NCBI RefSeq assembly: GCF_900143565.1
Contig: NZ_FREX01000008.1
Location: 225,762 to 289,761 of the forward strand
Reading direction: 5' to 3'
DNA from: Pseudovibrio sp. Alg231-02
GTDB lineage: Bacteria; Pseudomonadota; Alphaproteobacteria; Rhizobiales; Stappiaceae
Length of the DNA stretch: 64,000 nt
The position numbers and the translations under genes are program-made. Every line of letters starts with the position of its first letter. Within the stretch, counting starts at the first letter, position 1. This document shows positions 18,230-26,495 of the stretch, piece by piece. The notes under the pieces were generated by a model. That model worked only from the letters and a program-made list of their open reading frames with translations, had not been told where the DNA came from and made no database searches.

Positions 18230-18945
18230 GCAGGGTTGCTGCAAGTGAAATGCTGAAAGTTCGCGATCTGCATGCTTTTTATGGCAAGAGCCATGTGCTG
18301 CGCGGCGTGAATATGGATGTGCCCAAGGGCAGCGTGACGGCGCTGCTGGGGCGCAATGGTGTCGGGCGTTCCACCACAGCCAAGGCGATTATGGGCGAGG
18401 TGGCACCGAAAGGAGGTATCTGGTTCAAAGGTGAGACTATCGCCGGCCTGCCGAGCCATAGCATTGCGTGCAAGGGGCTTGGGTATGTGCCGGAGAACCG
18501 GGATGTCTTCCCTTTGATGAGTGTGCGGGACAATCTTCTTCTTGGTATCAAGGATATACGTAAGCCGGGCAGGTGGAGCATTGAGCAGATGCTGGATATG
18601 TTCCCAAACCTCAAATCACGTGCTGATACGGCAGCTGGTGTGCTTTCTGGCGGCGAAAAGCAGATGCTCACGATCTGCCGGACGCTGATGGGAGATCCTG
18701 ATCTGATCATCATTGATGAACCGACCGAAGGGCTTGCACCCAAGATTGTGACGCAAGTTGGGGAGCTGATTGCGGAGATTGCGCGAGCCGGTGTTTCGAT
18801 CTTGCTGGTGGAGCAGAAGCTTTCCATCGCGCTGAAGATTGCCCAACAGGTTTATGTGATGGGGCATGGGGAGATTGTTTATCACGGGACACCAGAGGAG
18901 TTTCGAGCGCGGGATGATATCCGGCGGGAATGGCTGGAAGTGTGA
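18226..18945 (+). CDS. Branched-chain-type ABC importer ATPase (LivF-like) with altered Walker A
   Basis: A 239-residue LivF-family ATPase. The signature is VLSGGEKQML, Walker B LIIIDEPTEGL, and the H-loop region LLVEQKLSIAL. The P-loop reads GRNGVGRSTT: the lysine that normally contacts the ATP phosphates is arginine (CGT codon). The partner LivG-like subunit keeps its lysine, so the complex may hydrolyse ATP asymmetrically (inference). The gene overlaps its partner by four bases and ends the transporter operon. Confidence 0.92.
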   Translation: MSRVAASEMLKVRDLHAFYGKSHVLRGVNMDVPKGSVTALLGRNGVGRSTTAKAIMGEVAPKGGIWFKGETIAGLPSHSIACKGLGYVPENRDVFPLMSVRDNLLLGIKDIRKPGRWSIEQMLDMFPNLKSRADTAAGVLSGGEKQMLTICRTLMGDPDLIIIDEPTEGLAPKIVTQVGELIAEIARAGVSILLVEQKLSIALKIAQQVYVMGHGEIVYHGTPEEFRARDDIRREWLEV

Positions 18946-19052
18946 GCAGTGTTTTTCTTGGAGAAGTGCTGCAGGATGCCTTGCTGGTGTTTTTTGAGTT
19001 GGATGATGTGTGTTAGGCAAGGGATGTAAATGATCGGGGTGGGGTTTTAGCG

Positions 19053-19862
19053 TTGAGCGGACATGAAGAAAAAGACCGGCGGTTTGCGACAACGCTGGCG
19101 CGAGGGCTGCAGGTTTTACGGGCGTTCCGGGCTTCTGATGACGGGCTTGGCAACCAGGAAATCTCTCAGCGTACTGGCATTCCCAAATCCACTGTTTCCC
19201 GTTTGACCTTCACCCTTCAGCAGCTTGGTTATCTCAGCCATGCGCGTCGTCATGATCGGTATCGGTTTGGTCCGGCAGCGCTGGCGCTGGGCAATATTGC
19301 CAGTGCCTCTGTTTCCTTCATTGAAGCGGCAAATCCGATGATGCAGCAACTGGCTGATGAGACGGGTACGCTTGCTTTGCTGGCAGTGCTTGATGAAAAC
19401 AAGATGCTGTTGACCAAGACGTGGCGCCCGCAAGGCGCTCCTGCCATCTGGCTGGAAGTGGGGCACCGCATTCCGGTTACTGGATCATCCTCTGGACATG
19501 CTTATCTGGCCAGCGTAACGGACCATGAGTTTGCTCAGGTTTGCGAGCGTGTACAGGGGCGGGATGAGAACATTTCTGTTGAGATACTGGAGATTGCACG
19601 GGCTGCAGGGTACTCTCAGCTGTTGGCCCAAGGCTTTGTAATTGTTGATGAAGATAAGCGTTATGCTGAGAACATCAATGCGGTCTCAACCGGTTTCCGG
19701 TCTCATGATTTTGGCGAGCCGGTTGCGATCAGCTGCGGGGCAACACCGGACATGCTGAGCTATAATCGCATGCAAAATGAAGTTGGGCCGAAACTGCGGG
19801 ACCGCGTGAAAGAGTTGGAACGGGCGCTGGGCTTGCCCTCGGTTCTGGTCAATCGGGGCTAA
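19053..19862 (+). CDS. IclR-family transcriptional regulator
   Basis: A 269-residue regulator. The N-terminal winged helix-turn-helix (about residues 10-70; GLQVLRAFRASDDGLGNQEISQRTGIPKSTVSRLTFTL) is followed by the IclR effector domain (about 85-265). It begins at TTG 19053 with a purine-rich stretch upstream; no in-frame ATG is better placed. It sits between the importer and the acyl-CoA dehydrogenase genes, all on one strand, and most likely controls them in response to a pathway acid. Confidence 0.9.
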   Translation: MSGHEEKDRRFATTLARGLQVLRAFRASDDGLGNQEISQRTGIPKSTVSRLTFTLQQLGYLSHARRHDRYRFGPAALALGNIASASVSFIEAANPMMQQLADETGTLALLAVLDENKMLLTKTWRPQGAPAIWLEVGHRIPVTGSSSGHAYLASVTDHEFAQVCERVQGRDENISVEILEIARAAGYSQLLAQGFVIVDEDKRYAENINAVSTGFRSHDFGEPVAISCGATPDMLSYNRMQNEVGPKLRDRVKELERALGLPSVLVNRG

Positions 19863-19918
19863 GCTTGTAGCGAGCGGAAAGCTCTCATTATCGTTAGAGC
19901 TGTTTGCTAGAAATTCTG

Positions 19919-19951
19919 CATATTGGAATTATGGATTACATATTGAAATAA
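19919..19951 (+). promoter_or_regulatory. Direct repeat upstream of the acyl-CoA dehydrogenase operon
   Basis: CATATTGGAATTA (from 19919) and CATATTGAAATAA (from 19939) are direct repeats with a 20-base period, i.e. two helical turns, about 100 bases ahead of the gene at 20052. This fits a tandem binding site, the IclR protein next door being the obvious candidate. Not verified. Confidence 0.35.
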
Positions 19952-20051
19952 TCTGGATGCGCGATACTCTGATCTCATGATGGGGATGAGTTGAGCGATG
20001 CGTTCTGGATCCTCCCGACAGTTATGTCCAGTGAAGCAGGGAGGGCGGCAT

Positions 20052-21248
20052 ATGGACTTGAACTATTCAGCTGAAGAGTTGGCATTTCGTGATGAGGTGC
20101 GGTCGTTTTTAAACAAGGACCTTTCGCAGACGCTCTCGGAAAAGGTCAGATTGGGAAAGCGCCTTTCCAAGACGGATCATAAAGAGTGGCATGCCACGCT
20201 GAACAAGCAGGGATGGCTGGCGAACAACTGGCCGGTGGAGCATGGTGGGACTGGTTGGAATGCAGTCTACCGGCACATCTTTGAGGAAGAGCTTTGCCTT
20301 GCCCATGCGCCGCGGACGATCCCTTTCGGGCTTTCCATGCTGGCGCCAGTGCTTTTGAAGTTTGGCAGTCCGGCGCAGAAAGATCACTTTTTGCCGCGGA
20401 TTCTGGATGGTACGGACTGGTGGTGTCAGGGCTATTCTGAACCGCAGGCGGGTTCTGATCTCGCCTCCTTGAAGACCCGTGCTGTGCGGGATGGGGACCA
20501 TTATGTTGTCAACGGTCAGAAAACCTGGACTACACTGGGTCAATATGCGGACTGGATCTTCTGTCTTGTGCGTACGGACCAGGACGTGAAGCCTCAGGAA
20601 GGTATTTCGTTTCTCTTGATTGATATGAAGACACCGGGTGTCACTGTTCGGCCTATTACGTTGATTGACGGTGGGCAGGAAGTGAATGAGGTGTTCTTTG
20701 AGGATGTGAGGGTGCCAGTTGCCAACCTTGTTGGAGAGGAGAACAAGGGCTGGACCTATGCCAAGTATCTGCTGACCCATGAGCGTACCAATATTGCAGG
20801 CGTTGGCTTTTCGACAGCGGCTCTTGTTCATTTGAAGGAGATTTGTGCCAAGCAGATGTCTGGTGGCAAGCCACTGCTGGAGAACCCGTATTTTGCCGGA
20901 AGGGTTGCGCAGATTGAGATTGATCTGATGGCGATGGCGACAACGAACCTGCGCATGATCGCCAAAGCGGCGGCAGGGCAGGCGCCGGGAGCGGAGAGTT
21001 CCATGCTGAAGATCAAGGGAACTGAAATCCGACAGGCGATCAATGATCTGACACGGCGAGCGATTGGGCGTTACGCTATGCCGTTTGTGTCTGAGGCGAT
21101 GGATAGCGGCGCGAACGTGCAAGGTGTTGGGCCGGAATATGCCGCCGCAGCGAGCCCGGGTTACTTTAATAACCGTAAGCTTTCCATCTTCGGTGGGTCC
21201 AACGAGATCCAGCGCAACATCATCAGTAAAGCTATTCTCGGCCTTTAG
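20052..21248 (+). CDS. Acyl-CoA dehydrogenase, first of a pair
   Basis: A 398-residue flavoprotein of the acyl-CoA dehydrogenase family: N-terminal helical domain from residue 1, the CQGYSEPQAGSDLASLKTRA beta-domain motif, QKTWTTLGQYADW, and the C-terminal IFGGSNEIQRNIISKAILG that closes the FAD site. It oxidises an acyl-CoA to the 2,3-enoyl-CoA. Start ATG 20052 has GGGAGGG directly upstream. The adjacent second dehydrogenase nine bases downstream suggests a heteromeric enzyme such as the paired dehydrogenases of steroid side-chain degradation (inference). Confidence 0.93.
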   Translation: MDLNYSAEELAFRDEVRSFLNKDLSQTLSEKVRLGKRLSKTDHKEWHATLNKQGWLANNWPVEHGGTGWNAVYRHIFEEELCLAHAPRTIPFGLSMLAPVLLKFGSPAQKDHFLPRILDGTDWWCQGYSEPQAGSDLASLKTRAVRDGDHYVVNGQKTWTTLGQYADWIFCLVRTDQDVKPQEGISFLLIDMKTPGVTVRPITLIDGGQEVNEVFFEDVRVPVANLVGEENKGWTYAKYLLTHERTNIAGVGFSTAALVHLKEICAKQMSGGKPLLENPYFAGRVAQIEIDLMAMATTNLRMIAKAAAGQAPGAESSMLKIKGTEIRQAINDLTRRAIGRYAMPFVSEAMDSGANVQGVGPEYAAAASPGYFNNRKLSIFGGSNEIQRNIISKAILGL

Positions 21249-21257
21249 GAGCGTTCC

Positions 21258-22397
21258 ATGGATTTCAATCATAGTGACGAACGGCGGATGCTTCAGGATA
21301 CTCTGCATCGCTACCTTTCAGATAACTACGATGCCTCGCAACGGGCTAACTCTGTTGGGCATGCGCAGGGTTTTTCGGAGAAAATCTGGAGTGACTTTGC
21401 TAAACTAGGTGTGATTGGGGCGCTGTTCGCAGAAGAGTATGGGGGCTTTGGAGGCAGCGGCTTTGATATTGCAGTCGTGTTTGAGGAGTTGGGTCGGTTT
21501 GCTTGCGTGGAGCCTTTGATGGCCTCTGGCGTTATGTCTGGACAGTTGTTGGGCGAGCTTGGGACAGAGGAGCAGAAGTCGCTGATCGGGGATGTGATTG
21601 ACGGGAAGCTCAAGATCGTTCCAGCATTGGAAGAGCCTCAGTCGCGTTATGATCTGGATGCTGTGGAGACAACTGCAAAGCGGGTAGAGGATGGCTATCG
21701 GCTCAATGGCACCAAGTCGGTGGTGATTGGTGGGCCAAGTGCGGACAAGCTGATTGTGAGCGCTCGTGGTGCCGATGGGCTGCAGCTTTTTCTGATAGAT
21801 GTCGATGCTTCAGGCGTGGAGCGGTACTCCTATCCCAATCTGGACGGTTACCACGCCAGCGACATTGCTCTGGTGAATGTAGTTGTGCCTGCTTCAGCGT
21901 GTTTGGGGGCTTCGGAGGCTGTCCTTTCTGCTCTGGAGGCAGCACGCGCTGCAGGCGTGATCGCGCTGTGTGCCGAGGCCGTTGGCGCGATGGAAGCCGC
22001 AAAGGATCTGACCGTTGAGTATCTGCGCGTGCGGACGCAGTTTGGCCGTGCGCTGGGCAAGTTTCAGGCGCTTCAGCATCGTATGTCGACGGTTCTGATT
22101 GAGATCGAACAGGCCCGCTCTGCACTGATCAATGTGGCGGGGCACCTTTCTGCTGAACCTTTCCAGCGAGATAAGCATGTGAGTGCAGCTAAGAATTTGA
22201 TTGGCCGTGTGGCGCAACTGGTTTGCGAAGAAACCATTCAGTTGCATGGCGGTATTGGCATGACCGAGGAGTATGCTTTGGGACATTATGCCAAGCGTTT
22301 GATGATGATCGATCATCAACTCGGCGATGTAGACTACCATCTGGAGCGTTTTGTTGGAGCTATGCAGAGGGAATCTGCGCGAGAGGCAATGTCATGA
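21258..22397 (+). CDS. Acyl-CoA dehydrogenase, second of a pair
   Basis: A 379-residue acyl-CoA dehydrogenase-family protein. It has the N-terminal helical domain, a shorter and more divergent middle beta-domain than its neighbour, and the C-terminal LHGGIGMTEEYALGHYAKRL motif. The divergence of the middle domain fits a non-equivalent partner subunit. It starts nine bases after the first dehydrogenase and overlaps the crotonase gene by four (ATGA), so the three form one operon. Confidence 0.9.
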   Translation: MDFNHSDERRMLQDTLHRYLSDNYDASQRANSVGHAQGFSEKIWSDFAKLGVIGALFAEEYGGFGGSGFDIAVVFEELGRFACVEPLMASGVMSGQLLGELGTEEQKSLIGDVIDGKLKIVPALEEPQSRYDLDAVETTAKRVEDGYRLNGTKSVVIGGPSADKLIVSARGADGLQLFLIDVDASGVERYSYPNLDGYHASDIALVNVVVPASACLGASEAVLSALEAARAAGVIALCAEAVGAMEAAKDLTVEYLRVRTQFGRALGKFQALQHRMSTVLIEIEQARSALINVAGHLSAEPFQRDKHVSAAKNLIGRVAQLVCEETIQLHGGIGMTEEYALGHYAKRLMMIDHQLGDVDYHLERFVGAMQRESAREAMS

Positions 22398-23176
22398 AGC
22401 GTGCTTCTCTTGTCAGCGTTGAGCGCAAGGCGGATCGTCTGATCGTCATGAACTGTAACTCTTCTCGTCGCAATGCGCTTTCGCCAGAATACTACGATGG
22501 GCTTTCGCAGGCGTTGGATCTCGCCAATCAGGAAAAAGAGATCCGTAGCGTTATCCTGATGGGAGAAGGCGGTTATTTCTGTGCGGGTGGCGATCTGAAC
22601 ACGTTGGTTAAGCGCCGCGAGATGACGGTTCTTGAGCGAAATAATAATATTGAAAAACTCCATAATCTAGTTCGAAAAATAAGAGACTGCGCCAAACCGG
22701 TGATTGCGGCGGTTGATGGAGGGGCTGCCGGGGCCGGTGTGTCTTTGGCTCTGGCTTGTGACTTCCTGGTAGCAGAGCGGCAGTCTCAGTTTACGCTGGC
22801 TTATGTGAAGGTTGGACTGGTGCCGGATGGAGGGGCTACCGCTTCATTGTCCCGGCTTATTCCCCGTCAGCTGGTCTTGGAGATGTGTTTGCTGGGACAA
22901 CCTGTTTCGGCTGAACGGCTCTATCAGTTAGGGGTGGTCAATGTGCTTAGCGATAAGCCTGCTTTGGCAGAAGCGCACCTGATAGCTGATCGAATAGCGC
23001 AAGGTCCAACAAGGGCACAGGGGGCGATCAAGCGATTGGTATCAGCTGCTGATCACAACAGCTATGACGATCAAATGGATCTGGAGCGGGATACAATGGC
23101 AGAGGCTCTGGGACATGATGAAGCGCAGGAAGGGGTTAATGCGTTTCTGGAACGACGATCTCCAAATTATGCTTAG
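22394..23176 (+). CDS. Enoyl-CoA hydratase/isomerase (crotonase family)
   Basis: A 260-residue crotonase-fold protein. The oxyanion-hole segments are CAGGDL and GGAAGAGVSLALACDF. In the second acid position it has LVPDGGA, with Asp where true hydratases have Glu, a pattern shared with PaaG-type isomerases. It is therefore as likely to isomerise or hydrolyse a cyclic or unsaturated CoA thioester as to hydrate one. Translation is coupled to the dehydrogenase upstream. Confidence 0.9.
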   Translation: MKRASLVSVERKADRLIVMNCNSSRRNALSPEYYDGLSQALDLANQEKEIRSVILMGEGGYFCAGGDLNTLVKRREMTVLERNNNIEKLHNLVRKIRDCAKPVIAAVDGGAAGAGVSLALACDFLVAERQSQFTLAYVKVGLVPDGGATASLSRLIPRQLVLEMCLLGQPVSAERLYQLGVVNVLSDKPALAEAHLIADRIAQGPTRAQGAIKRLVSAADHNSYDDQMDLERDTMAEALGHDEAQEGVNAFLERRSPNYA

Positions 23177-23205
23177 GTGCAGCGCCTTAATCAGGTGAAG
23201 CCCGA

Positions 23206-23490
23206 GTGAAACGTCTGGAATGGTGCATTTTGAGCAAGTCGATCAGTCAATTGAGAAACCTGGGTCCGAAGACCGAATATATGCTGTCTGAGGTTGATGT
23301 TTGCAGTGAAGATGATCTGCGTGAGCTTGGAGCTGTGCAAGCTTATCAACGGCTGAAATTTCGGTTTGGTCGGGGTGTCTCCATCCTCGCGCTTTATGCC
23401 ATGGAGGCAGGCCTGAGAGATTGTGACTGGCGGGATCTTTCAGCTGAAGACAAGAAAGAACTGAAGGCCCGAGTTGCGCAGGCTGATTGA
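23206..23490 (+). CDS. TfoX C-terminal domain protein
   Basis: A 94-residue stand-alone TfoX C-terminal domain: LRNLGPKTEYMLSEVDVCSEDDLRELGAVQAYQRLK is the helix-hairpin-helix-like core. Full TfoX/Sxy is a competence regulator in gammaproteobacteria; solitary C-domains are common and of unknown function. The start may be GTG 23206 or TTG 23230. It follows the crotonase gene on the same strand by 29 bases, but nothing else links it to the pathway. Confidence 0.75.
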   Translation: MKRLEWCILSKSISQLRNLGPKTEYMLSEVDVCSEDDLRELGAVQAYQRLKFRFGRGVSILALYAMEAGLRDCDWRDLSAEDKKELKARVAQAD

Positions 23491-23521
23491 TCTGCTTTGA
23501 AGGAGCCTTGAACGGATATCA

Positions 23522-24196
23522 TCAAGGTCCAGACAGGGCGTTATGGATGCCGGCGGTGGCATAGGCTACGAGCAATGTTTTCATTTCAGCAATGCCGGAG
23601 GTGTGATCCTCTTCTGCCATTGCATCAACACGCCAGGCTGAGGTGCACAGAGCGATTTGTGAAGAGATGGAAAAGACGAAGGTTGCGGAGACTTTCCTAA
23701 GGTCGGCAGTGGGATAGAGCTTGGCGATTTCTGAAAGAAATACTTTTGCTGTTGGGTCAAAGCAAGCTTGTGAGATTACGCTCCAGCGTTCTTCTGCAGA
23801 GACCATTGCGACCAGACGTGCGTAGGCAAGCCAGCCGGGGCCGCTGTTTTCTGCCTTGTCCAGATAAGGGTAGAAGAAACTCTCCAGAATGCCTTTCAGG
23901 GTGATGACTTGTTCTGACGCTTTCAGCTGTTCCAGTGCATCAAGGCGGAGACGGGCGAGTTCTTCGGCGCGGCGTTCGACTGTTTTAAAGAACAGGTCTT
24001 CCTTCGTGCCGAAGTGGTGGTTTACGAGGCCCAGTTTTACCCCTGCTTTTTGGGCAATGTCCCTGATGGACGCGGCGTCATAACTGCGAAAGGCAAACAG
24101 GTGTTCTGCAGCGTCGAGAATCTTTTGCCGCGTCTCCAGAGAGCTTTTTGAAGGGGCTCTTTGTCTTTGTTTTTCCTGCGAAATCTTCTTAATCAT
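23522..24196 (-). CDS. TetR-family transcriptional repressor
   Basis: A 224-residue TetR protein. Its N-terminal helix-turn-helix (about residues 20-65) contains TRQKILDAAEHLFAFRSYDAASIRDIAQKAGVKLGLVNHHFGTKEDLF. The C-terminal ligand domain is not assignable by eye. It is divergent from the monooxygenase gene with only 65 bases between, the standard layout for a repressor controlling its neighbour and itself. Confidence 0.9.
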   Translation of the reverse strand: MIKKISQEKQRQRAPSKSSLETRQKILDAAEHLFAFRSYDAASIRDIAQKAGVKLGLVNHHFGTKEDLFFKTVERRAEELARLRLDALEQLKASEQVITLKGILESFFYPYLDKAENSGPGWLAYARLVAMVSAEERWSVISQACFDPTAKVFLSEIAKLYPTADLRKVSATFVFSISSQIALCTSAWRVDAMAEEDHTSGIAEMKTLLVAYATAGIHNALSGP

Positions 24197-24215
24197 AAAA
24201 AGAGCTTGCCTTATT

Positions 24216-24231
24216 TTGTACGACTGTTCAA
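24216..24231. promoter_or_regulatory. Imperfect palindrome, possible TetR operator
   Basis: TTGTACGACTGTTCAA lies midway in the 65-base gap between the divergent tetR and monooxygenase genes. Ten of 16 positions are symmetric (TTGxAC....GTxCAA). Position is right for an operator; symmetry is modest. Confidence 0.35.
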
Positions 24232-24261
24232 TCTAATTGTAGTTCTTAGGGGGGACGAACA

Positions 24262-25578
24262 GTGAATATTTCAAAGGAGAGCTATGCCTTAATTGGGGCA
24301 GGGCCGATGGGGCTCGCCACGGCCAAGACACTTATTGAGCAGGGAATAGATTTTCAGGGTTTTGAGTTACACAGCGATGTGGGCGGGCTTTGGGATATTG
24401 ATGGGCCGAAGTCGACCATGTACGAGTCTGCGCATCTGATTTCATCCAAGAAAATGACCGAGTTTACAGATTTTCCGATGAATGATCACATTGCTGAGTA
24501 TCCCGGTCACCGCGAACTAAAGACCTACTTTCAGGAGTTTGCCGAAAAGTTCGATTTGAAGCGGCGCTATCGTTTTGGAGCAGAAGTGACCCGCATTGCG
24601 CCGTTGGGAGGTGACGGTGAGGGATGGACGGTCAGCTGGAGAGATCAGGACGGAGATCATTCAGCTGAGTTTGCCGGAGTGCTGATCGCCAATGGCACGC
24701 TTTCTGAACCCAATATGCCAGAGTTTGCGGGAGAGTTTTCTGGCGACCTCATTCATTCGTGCCACTACAAGAGTGCGCAGCAGTTCGCCGGCAAACGGGT
24801 GCTGATTGTCGGGGCGGGCAATTCAGGTTGTGACATAGCGGTGGATGCGATCCATCATGGGGTACAGTGCGATATATCCATGCGTCGTGGCTATTACTTT
24901 GTTCCCAAATATGTTTTCGGGAAACCGGCAGACACGATGGGTGGGGCGGTGAAGTTGCCGCTCTGGTTGAAGCGGCGAGTGGATCAAACATTGCTGAAAT
25001 GGTTTGTTGGTGATCCGCAGGCCTATGGGTTTCCCAAACCAGACTACGAGCTTTATGAGAGCCATCCGGTGGTGAACTCGCTTATTCTCTATCATGCCGG
25101 TCACGGGGATATTGGCATTCGAGCAGATATCAAGGAACTGGATGGGCATACAGTTCGGTTTCGTGATGGTGAAGAGGCTGAGTATGATCTCATCGTCACC
25201 GCGACTGGCTATAAGCTGCATTATCCTTTTATCGACAAAGAGCTTTTGAACTGGCAGGGCAAAGCGCCGCATCTGTTTTTGAATTGCATGCATCCAGAAC
25301 GGAATGATCTGTTTGTAATGGGCATGATTGAAGCAACCGGTCTGGGTTGGCAGGGGCGCCATGATCAGGCGGAACTGGTTGCACGTTATCTGAGAGGCCT
25401 CAGGGACGGAAGTATGACAGCTGAGGCAATCAAAGCTGAGAAAGCCAAGGGATTTGAGCGTGAGACCGGGGGGATGAACTACCTCAAGCTGGCGCGGATG
25501 GCCTACTACGTGGACAAACAGAGTTATCGCTCTGCACTGAACAAGCGCACACAGGCGTTGAAGAGGGAAATGGCATGA
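24262..25578 (+). CDS. Flavin-containing monooxygenase
   Basis: A 438-residue FAD/NADPH monooxygenase of the FMO/Baeyer-Villiger group. The FAD-binding GAGPMG is at residues 12-17, the NADPH-binding GAGNSG at 184-189, and an FMO-identifying-like segment FSGDLIHSCHYK precedes it. It begins at GTG 24262 after a GGGGGG-type ribosome site. Its stop overlaps the transporter gene by four bases. Likely reactions are oxygen insertion at a ketone or a heteroatom; the substrate is unknown. Confidence 0.88.
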   Translation: MNISKESYALIGAGPMGLATAKTLIEQGIDFQGFELHSDVGGLWDIDGPKSTMYESAHLISSKKMTEFTDFPMNDHIAEYPGHRELKTYFQEFAEKFDLKRRYRFGAEVTRIAPLGGDGEGWTVSWRDQDGDHSAEFAGVLIANGTLSEPNMPEFAGEFSGDLIHSCHYKSAQQFAGKRVLIVGAGNSGCDIAVDAIHHGVQCDISMRRGYYFVPKYVFGKPADTMGGAVKLPLWLKRRVDQTLLKWFVGDPQAYGFPKPDYELYESHPVVNSLILYHAGHGDIGIRADIKELDGHTVRFRDGEEAEYDLIVTATGYKLHYPFIDKELLNWQGKAPHLFLNCMHPERNDLFVMGMIEATGLGWQGRHDQAELVARYLRGLRDGSMTAEAIKAEKAKGFERETGGMNYLKLARMAYYVDKQSYRSALNKRTQALKREMA

Positions 25579-26495
25579 GTGACATTGACCTTGTTGTTCT
25601 CAACTTCAGTTCCGGTTCTCTGACCCTGCTCAATGGTATTCTGGGTGTTGTGATGTTCTCAATCGCGCTGGATCTTTGTCCTGCGGATTTTAAGCGACTG
25701 ACACTGTCGCCAAAGCCTGTGGTGATTGGGCTGTGCTCTCAATTTCTGGTCTTGCCGAGCCTCACATTTCTGCTTGTTCTGATCGTTCAGCCCCGACCTT
25801 CGATTGCTTTGGGGCTTATTCTGGTGGCGGCGTGTCCGGGTGGTAATATCTCAAACTTCATCACTCATCGTGCAGGAGGTAATGCAGCGCTATCGGTTTC
25901 CATGACGGCTTTTGCCACGGTGGGAGCAATTGTTGCGACACCCTTTAATATCGCATTTTGGGGTAGTCTTTACGGCCCCACGCGCGCGATATTGCAAGAG
26001 ACGCATATCGATAAGCTGTCAGTTGCAATTACTGTTTGCTTTATGTTGGTGTTGCCATTGTTTCTTGGCATCATGCTCAACCGCATCAAGCCACAGCTGG
26101 CTGCCAAAATACGGCAACCACTGCGCATGGCGTCCATGGGGATTTTTATCGGTTTCATCTTCATCGCGCTGTTTGCCAACTGGTCGTTTTTTCTTGCCTA
26201 TGTGGGTGCTGTGGCCTCTCTCGTGATTGTCCATAATGGGCTGGCTTTAGCGGCGGGGTATACTCTGGCGAGCGTTGCTGGTGTGTCTGCTTATGACCGG
26301 CGGGCCATTACGATTGAAACTGGCATCCAAAATTCCGGTCTGGGGCTGGTGTTGATCTTCGGCTTTTTTGGTGGGCTTGGCGGCATGTCTGTTGTGGCGG
26401 CTGCCTGGGGGATTTGGCATGCGATCAGCGGACTGGTGCTTGCCAGTTTTATGGCGCGCAAAGCAGTCAAGCTTCCCGCGGAGGCGACGTCATGA
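25575..26495 (+). CDS. SBF-family (bile acid:sodium symporter-like) transporter
   Basis: A 306-residue membrane protein with eight to ten hydrophobic helices. SBF features include the CPGGNISNFITHRAGGNAALSVSMTAF crossover region and the late ETGIQNSGLGLVLI motif. Family members carry organic anions such as bile acids, sulfated compounds or pantoate with sodium. Its coupling to the monooxygenase (overlap of four bases) and to the epimerase (four bases) makes it the probable uptake or efflux step for the compound these enzymes handle. Confidence 0.88.
   Translation: MSDIDLVVLNFSSGSLTLLNGILGVVMFSIALDLCPADFKRLTLSPKPVVIGLCSQFLVLPSLTFLLVLIVQPRPSIALGLILVAACPGGNISNFITHRAGGNAALSVSMTAFATVGAIVATPFNIAFWGSLYGPTRAILQETHIDKLSVAITVCFMLVLPLFLGIMLNRIKPQLAAKIRQPLRMASMGIFIGFIFIALFANWSFFLAYVGAVASLVIVHNGLALAAGYTLASVAGVSAYDRRAITIETGIQNSGLGLVLIFGFFGGLGGMSVVAAAWGIWHAISGLVLASFMARKAVKLPAEATS

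Noticed and set aside
20109..21308. Leftward 399-codon frame
   Set aside because: Antisense to the first acyl-CoA dehydrogenase gene, whose motifs are intact.
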